Shown piece by piece: positions 21,667 through 25,752 of a DNA stretch of 25,752 bases. A program made the position numbers and the translations under genes. Numbering within the stretch: position 1 is the first letter of the stretch; each line of letters opens with the position of its first letter. Below the pieces are notes generated by a model. That model saw only the letters and a program-made list of their open reading frames with translations, had not been told where the DNA came from and ran no database searches. Source of the stretch: Dehalococcoidales bacterium (lineage in GTDB: Bacteria > Chloroflexota > Dehalococcoidia > Dehalococcoidales > UBA3254); contig JAQULX010000004.1 of the NCBI GenBank assembly GCA_028718465.1, positions 1 through 25,752 on the forward strand, read 5' to 3'.

Positions 21667-23766
21667 ATGTCACCAACAGCGGAAAGCTATTTTGGAATAC
21701 CCGGGTATGCGATATTTTGGGTACTCTTAGCTGTTGCTTTTGCCTTGTTCATACAGAGAGTGTTCCATCTGGTACGGCTGCTGAAACTGGGACGGCCGGA
21801 AAACCGGTTCGACCGTTTGCGTTACCGTGTAACCGGTATGCTGAGCACGGCTCTGACGCAGTCGAGTAACCTGAAGAGCTTCACCCTCAAAGACCCGGCC
21901 TCCGCCGGACACACTCTGATGCTCTGGGGCCTCGGCGTATTCTTTATAGTCTATGTTATTCTTATCGGCCTGGGAGCCGGTCTGGGCCTGTTTCCCTTCT
22001 TGAGCGGGAGCGCTTTCCATAGAATTGTCTTCTCGATCATGGATATTGCCGCCATTATCATCGTCATTTCCGTAGTCTATGTAATTATCAAGCGCTATAT
22101 TATCAAACCTGAGAGGTTGAAAAGGCATGAGACTGCAGAAGAAAAAATAGTCCAGGCCTCTCTCCTTACCGTTATGCTAATACTGATGGCGCTTTATTAC
22201 ACGATAGCCGGCTTTGGTTATGTGGCTTACGGTGTTCCGTCTGGCTGGCCGCCGGTCAGTTCCGCCCTGGCGAACCTGATATTGAATTCCGGCATACCCC
22301 AGGAAAGTGCGGCCGCGGTATTTAAAGGCGTCTGGTGGTTTAATTTCGTTTTGCTCCTGTGCGCCGTGATATACGCTCCCCGCTCCAAACACCTTCACCC
22401 GCTTTTCTCATTTCCCAACCTGACTTTTAGAGACCTGTCCCCCAGGGGGGCGCTCAAGTTTATTGACCTGGAAAAAGAGGCGGTTAAGGGGGTCTCCAGG
22501 GTGCAGGACTTCACCTGGAAGCAGCTTATGGACGGCTATGCCTGCACCTGGTGCGGCCGGTGCCATGTGGTCTGTCCGGCCCAGCTTACCGGCAAGCCCC
22601 TTTCTCCCCGAGAGCTTATCCTGGGTATGAAGAAACATTTGCTGGAGGTCGGCCCGACCCTGCTTAAATCCCCCGTGACTCCGGCAGAGGCTGTTAAAGC
22701 GGAAGCAAAAGCTGAAATCCCACCGGCTGCTCCAACTGGTTCCGGCAAATCACTGATCGGAGGGGTGATCAGTGAAGATGCCATCTGGTCCTGCACTACC
22801 TGCCGGGCCTGCCAGGAGGTGTGCCCGGTGGAAAACGAGCATATCGATAAAATTGTAGATATGAGGCGGCATTTGCAGATGGTGGCCACCACTGAGATCG
22901 CCCGCGATCCTTTGAAAAATATAAGGGTCAGAGGCAATCCCTGGCGCGGCACCATGTATGCCCGGACAGACTGGGCGGAAGGCCTGGATATCAAGGTGGT
23001 CGGTGAAGACAGCAGCATCGATATCCTTTACTGGGTGGGCTGCACGGAAGCCCTGGAAGACCGCAGCCTGAAGGTAGCCCAGGCTGTTGCGAAGCTGATG
23101 AAACAGGCCGGCGTCAACTTCGGTATCCTGGGAGAAGAAGAGATGTGCTGCGGGGATCCAGCGCGACGTTTGGGCGCCGAACATATCTTCCAGATGCTGG
23201 CAATGAACAACATCCAGACTTTCCAGAGCTACAATATTAAAAAGATTATCACTGCCTGCCCGCACTGCTTCAATACGCTCAAGAACGAATATCCCCAACT
23301 GGGAGGCCGGTTCGAAGTGATCCATCATACCCGGTTTATCAAAGACCTGATCAAGGATGGCAAACTGAATATCAGCAAACCCCAGGGGTCTCTCGTCACC
23401 TACCATGAGCCCTGCTACCTGGGCCGGTATAACGATATTTTTGAAGAGCCCCGGCAGATCATTTCCAGTATTCCCGGCCTTTCTTTAGTAGAAATGGAGC
23501 AGAACCGCCGGAGTGGTTTCTGCTGCGGCGGAGGCGGCGGACGCATGTGGCTGGAGGAGAAAATCGGGACAAGGATCAGCGAGATGCGCCTGGGCCAGGC
23601 AGAGGAAACAAAAGCCGGAATATTGGCCACGGCCTGTCCTTTCTGCTTGCAGATGTTGGAGGACGCCGCCAAAGCAAAAGGAGTGGAGGAATCCTTGCAA
23701 GTAAAAGATATCGCCGAGATCGTAGCTGACTCATTGGAACTTTCTGAAGAACGGAAAAAGGCCTGA
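21667..23766 (+). CDS. EtfAB:quinone oxidoreductase of the EMO type (NarI/HdrD-like fusion)
   Basis: A 699-residue membrane protein. Residues 1-240 form a NarI-like cytochrome b part with about five helices (12-34, 82-104, 118-141, 162-187, 222-237) and candidate haem histidines (His82, His118, His242/244). Two [4Fe-4S] motifs follow: CTWCGRCHVVCP (Cys293, 296, 299, 303) and CTTCRACQEVCP (Cys376, 379, 382, 386). Two cysteine-rich CCG domains as in HdrD/GlpC come last, with VGCTEALEDRS/EEMCCGDPARR and EPCYLGRYND/GFCCGGGGGRMW/TACPFC. Such proteins (EMO, formerly DUF224 proteins of syntrophic fatty-acid oxidisers) move electrons between EtfAB and menaquinone at the membrane. The following etfB and etfA genes support this directly. 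An unusual Ala/Glu-rich linker (about 338-358) separates the two FeS motifs. Confidence 0.93.
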   Translation: MSPTAESYFGIPGYAIFWVLLAVAFALFIQRVFHLVRLLKLGRPENRFDRLRYRVTGMLSTALTQSSNLKSFTLKDPASAGHTLMLWGLGVFFIVYVILIGLGAGLGLFPFLSGSAFHRIVFSIMDIAAIIIVISVVYVIIKRYIIKPERLKRHETAEEKIVQASLLTVMLILMALYYTIAGFGYVAYGVPSGWPPVSSALANLILNSGIPQESAAAVFKGVWWFNFVLLLCAVIYAPRSKHLHPLFSFPNLTFRDLSPRGALKFIDLEKEAVKGVSRVQDFTWKQLMDGYACTWCGRCHVVCPAQLTGKPLSPRELILGMKKHLLEVGPTLLKSPVTPAEAVKAEAKAEIPPAAPTGSGKSLIGGVISEDAIWSCTTCRACQEVCPVENEHIDKIVDMRRHLQMVATTEIARDPLKNIRVRGNPWRGTMYARTDWAEGLDIKVVGEDSSIDILYWVGCTEALEDRSLKVAQAVAKLMKQAGVNFGILGEEEMCCGDPARRLGAEHIFQMLAMNNIQTFQSYNIKKIITACPHCFNTLKNEYPQLGGRFEVIHHTRFIKDLIKDGKLNISKPQGSLVTYHEPCYLGRYNDIFEEPRQIISSIPGLSLVEMEQNRRSGFCCGGGGGRMWLEEKIGTRISEMRLGQAEETKAGILATACPFCLQMLEDAAKAKGVEESLQVKDIAEIVADSLELSEERKKA

Positions 23767-23823
23767 TATCCGGTTGTCCGGTTCTCGAAGATAAAGTACG
23801 CTAAATAGCCAGAGGAGGCAGAA

Positions 23824-24612
23824 ATGAAGAATATCATCGTATGTATGAAACAAGTACTTGATCCCGAAGCCCCGCTCTCCCTTTTTAAAATCGATGAAGA
23901 AGCCAAACAGGCGGTACTGCCTAAAGCCACCCCGCCGGTGCTCAGTCCTTTCGATGAGAATGCCCTTGAAGCAGCTCTGAAAATCAAGGATGCCCAGGAT
24001 TCCACGGTGAGTGTACTCAGCATGGGCAAGAAGCTGACCAGGGCGGTGGTGAGGTCGGTCCTGGCGGCAGGAGCCGACCAGTTATTTCTGCTGGAGGATG
24101 AATCTTTTGGCGATTTTAACACTTATCAGACAGCCGCAGCTTTAGCGGCGGCGGTCAAGAAGCTGGGGCAGTATGATTTAATTTTATGCGGTATTCAGGC
24201 TGCCGACACCAATGCCGGGCAGGTCGGCGCCGGTATCGCCAGTTTGCTGGGCCTTCCCTGCATCAGCGCCGCCCGTAAAGTCGATCTTAACGGGGACGTG
24301 ATTAGAATAGAGAGGGCTTTCCCCGACGGAGTCGAGGTAATAGAAGTCCCTGCTCCGGCAGTCGTAACCACCGGCTATGAGGTTGGCGCCCTTCGCGAGC
24401 CTGGAGTAGAAGCCTTCATGTCGGCCGGGAAAAAGCCTATGACGGTCTGGAAAGCCGAGGACCTGGGACTTGGCGCTCCGGACAGCCGGATCAGCCTGCT
24501 CAAGATGTACCAGCCGGCACATGAAGGGAAGTGTGAAATCCTGGAAGGGGCCACTCCTGAGGAGAAGGGTATAAAGCTGGCTGAAAAGCTGAAAGAAATG
24601 AAGGCGGTATAG
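23824..24612 (+). CDS. etfB: Electron transfer flavoprotein beta subunit
   Basis: A 262-residue EtfB with MKNIIVCMKQVLDPEAPL at the N-terminus, PFDENALEAALKIKD, and the nucleotide (AMP or second FAD) binding signature CGIQAADTNAGQVGAGIASLLGLP. Together with EtfA it carries electrons from acyl-CoA dehydrogenases to the membrane oxidoreductase encoded 57 bases upstream. AGGAGG six bases before ATG 23824 sets the start. Whether it is a bifurcating or ordinary ETF cannot be settled from this alone. The EMO partner favours a non-bifurcating role, delivering electrons to quinone. Confidence 0.95.
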   Translation: MKNIIVCMKQVLDPEAPLSLFKIDEEAKQAVLPKATPPVLSPFDENALEAALKIKDAQDSTVSVLSMGKKLTRAVVRSVLAAGADQLFLLEDESFGDFNTYQTAAALAAAVKKLGQYDLILCGIQAADTNAGQVGAGIASLLGLPCISAARKVDLNGDVIRIERAFPDGVEVIEVPAPAVVTTGYEVGALREPGVEAFMSAGKKPMTVWKAEDLGLGAPDSRISLLKMYQPAHEGKCEILEGATPEEKGIKLAEKLKEMKAV

Positions 24613-24719
24613 TCTTTAGTTGTTAGTTTTTGGTTGTCATCTGCCGGGCCTCCTTTTCCCGAAACCAATTACTGGAAAATACTCTTCGTATTACAATATT
24701 TGAGTTTAGGAGTAAAGAT

Positions 24720-25715
24720 ATGTCTAATAACACAGGTGTGCTGGTTTACTGTGAAGTCAGCGGCGAAAAATTGGCCCCGATTTCCCTGGAGGTCCTGGGC
24801 GCCGGCAGCCGCCTGGCCCAATCCCTGGGGCAGCCCCTGAGTGCTCTGCTTATTGGCAGCGGCATCAGCGCGATAGGCCGGGAAGCTATAGCTTACGGAG
24901 CAGACAGGGTATACACAGTCGATGAGCCTGCTTTAAAGGACTATTCCACCGAACCTTACCAGATTGCCCTGGAAAAGGTCGCCCAGCAGGCCCTGCCTGC
25001 CATTATCCTTATGGGGCAAACGTTCACAGGACGGGATCTGGCCCCCTGGCTGGCCTTCCGGCTGAATACCGGGGCGACTATGGATTGCCTGGCCCTGGAG
25101 GTAGATGAGTCCAGCAAGCGGTTGCTGATGACCAGGCCGGTTTACGGTGGCAATGCCCAGGCGGTGCAGGTATGTCAGACCGATCCCCAGATTGCCACGG
25201 TCAGGATGAAGGCCGCCGCTCCGCCGGCAAAAGACGCTGCCCGGCAGGGTGAGATCGTCAATATTGCGGTGGGAATCGACCAGGCCGCCATTAAAGCCAG
25301 AGTGGCAGATCGGAAATTCGAGGCTGCCGCCGGTGTAAAGCTGGAAGATGCGCCGGTGGTGGTTGTCGGGGGCCGGGGTATCGGCAGTGCCGCCGGATTT
25401 GCACAGCTTGAAGAAATTGCAGCTTTGCTCAAGGGAGCAGTCGGAGCAACCCGCCCTCCCTGTGATAACAAGTGGACCCCAGATACCCGGCAGATCGGTC
25501 TCACCGGCAAGATAGTGAGTCCGGACCTGTATATAGCGGTCGCTCTTTCCGGGGCCAGTCAGCATATAAGCGGTTTTTCGGGGGCCAAGGTAATTGTGGC
25601 GATCAACAAAGACCCGGAGGCGAATATATTTAAAATCGCCCATTACGGGATTGTGGCTGACTGGAAAGCAGCCCTGCCGACTTTCACTGCGAAGCTAAAG
25701 GAAATAGTGGCGTAG
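24720..25715 (+). CDS. etfA: Electron transfer flavoprotein alpha subunit
   Basis: The start is ATG 24720 (MSNNTGVLVYCEVSGEKL), eight bases after AGGAG. A longer frame from 24630 lies in the intergenic gap and lacks a ribosome site. The 331-residue product has the family N-terminal domain and the C-terminal FAD domain: VVVGGRGIGSAAGFAQLEEIA, GATRPPCDNKW (with the FAD-contacting Arg), RQIGLTGKIVSPDLYIAVALSGASQH and KVIVAINKDPEANIF. It follows etfB by 107 bases. The terminal helix is intact and the gene is complete before the window edge. Confidence 0.95.
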   Translation: MSNNTGVLVYCEVSGEKLAPISLEVLGAGSRLAQSLGQPLSALLIGSGISAIGREAIAYGADRVYTVDEPALKDYSTEPYQIALEKVAQQALPAIILMGQTFTGRDLAPWLAFRLNTGATMDCLALEVDESSKRLLMTRPVYGGNAQAVQVCQTDPQIATVRMKAAAPPAKDAARQGEIVNIAVGIDQAAIKARVADRKFEAAAGVKLEDAPVVVVGGRGIGSAAGFAQLEEIAALLKGAVGATRPPCDNKWTPDTRQIGLTGKIVSPDLYIAVALSGASQHISGFSGAKVIVAINKDPEANIFKIAHYGIVADWKAALPTFTAKLKEIVA

Positions 25716-25752
25716 AGAGCCCCGGTTAGCAATTAATCAATAATCTATGACA

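Overview
The window comes from a strict or mainly anaerobic bacterium. I estimate moderate GC (about 50%) from reading, without counting. The gene set points to electron-transfer-flavoprotein-based acyl-CoA chemistry: EtfAB with a membrane FeS/haem oxidoreductase, 2-hydroxyacyl-CoA-dehydratase/benzoyl-CoA-reductase family subunits with BadF-type activases, rubrerythrin and a ferritin-like protein, and an Mrp-like cation/proton antiporter. The mix, including small excisionase-like HTH proteins, an archaeal-like winged-helix regulator and REP-like intergenic repeats, would fit an anaerobic member of Chloroflexota (Dehalococcoidia-like) or a syntrophic Firmicute. That placement is inference, not proof.

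Layout, left to right. (1) 1-5382, + strand: the 3' part of an Mrp/Mbh-like antiporter operon: the tail of an upstream gene, an MrpC-like subunit, three different proton-pumping antiporter-like subunits and a small two-helix membrane protein, closed by a very long perfect hairpin at 5410-5463. (2) 5676-8604, +: glmS with a terminator, then a family 2 glycosyltransferase. (3) 8605-9100: no gene; hairpins and REP-like repeats. (4) 9101-11358: a lone PilT-type ATPase co-transcribed with a small MerR-like HTH gene (- strand), a membrane-anchored LuxR-type regulator (+) and an excisionase-like HTH protein (-) that overlaps it tail to tail. (5) 11359-13370: small regulatory genes (a zinc-ribbon protein, a possible ribbon-helix-helix protein, a winged-helix regulator), an orphan terminator and a small divergent transcript. 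(6) 13377-19692, - strand: the most interesting block. In transcription order it holds an SDR dehydrogenase, a DegV protein, two HgdB/BcrBC-like subunits and two BadF/BcrAD-like ATPases, the last carrying a C-terminal ferredoxin domain. (7) 20036-21112: rubrerythrin (+) and a ferritin-like protein (-), converging on a 19-bp perfect hairpin. (8) 21667-25715, +: an EMO-type HdrD/NarI fusion followed by etfB and etfA.

How it may work together. Block 6 has the four-subunit composition and gene order expected of an ATP-driven class I benzoyl-CoA-reductase-like enzyme, with its low-potential electron donor apparently fused to one activase. Block 8 would move electrons between acyl-CoA dehydrogenases (via EtfAB) and the menaquinone pool. 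The Mrp-like complex would couple ion gradients to this metabolism. The substrates are not readable from sequence alone.
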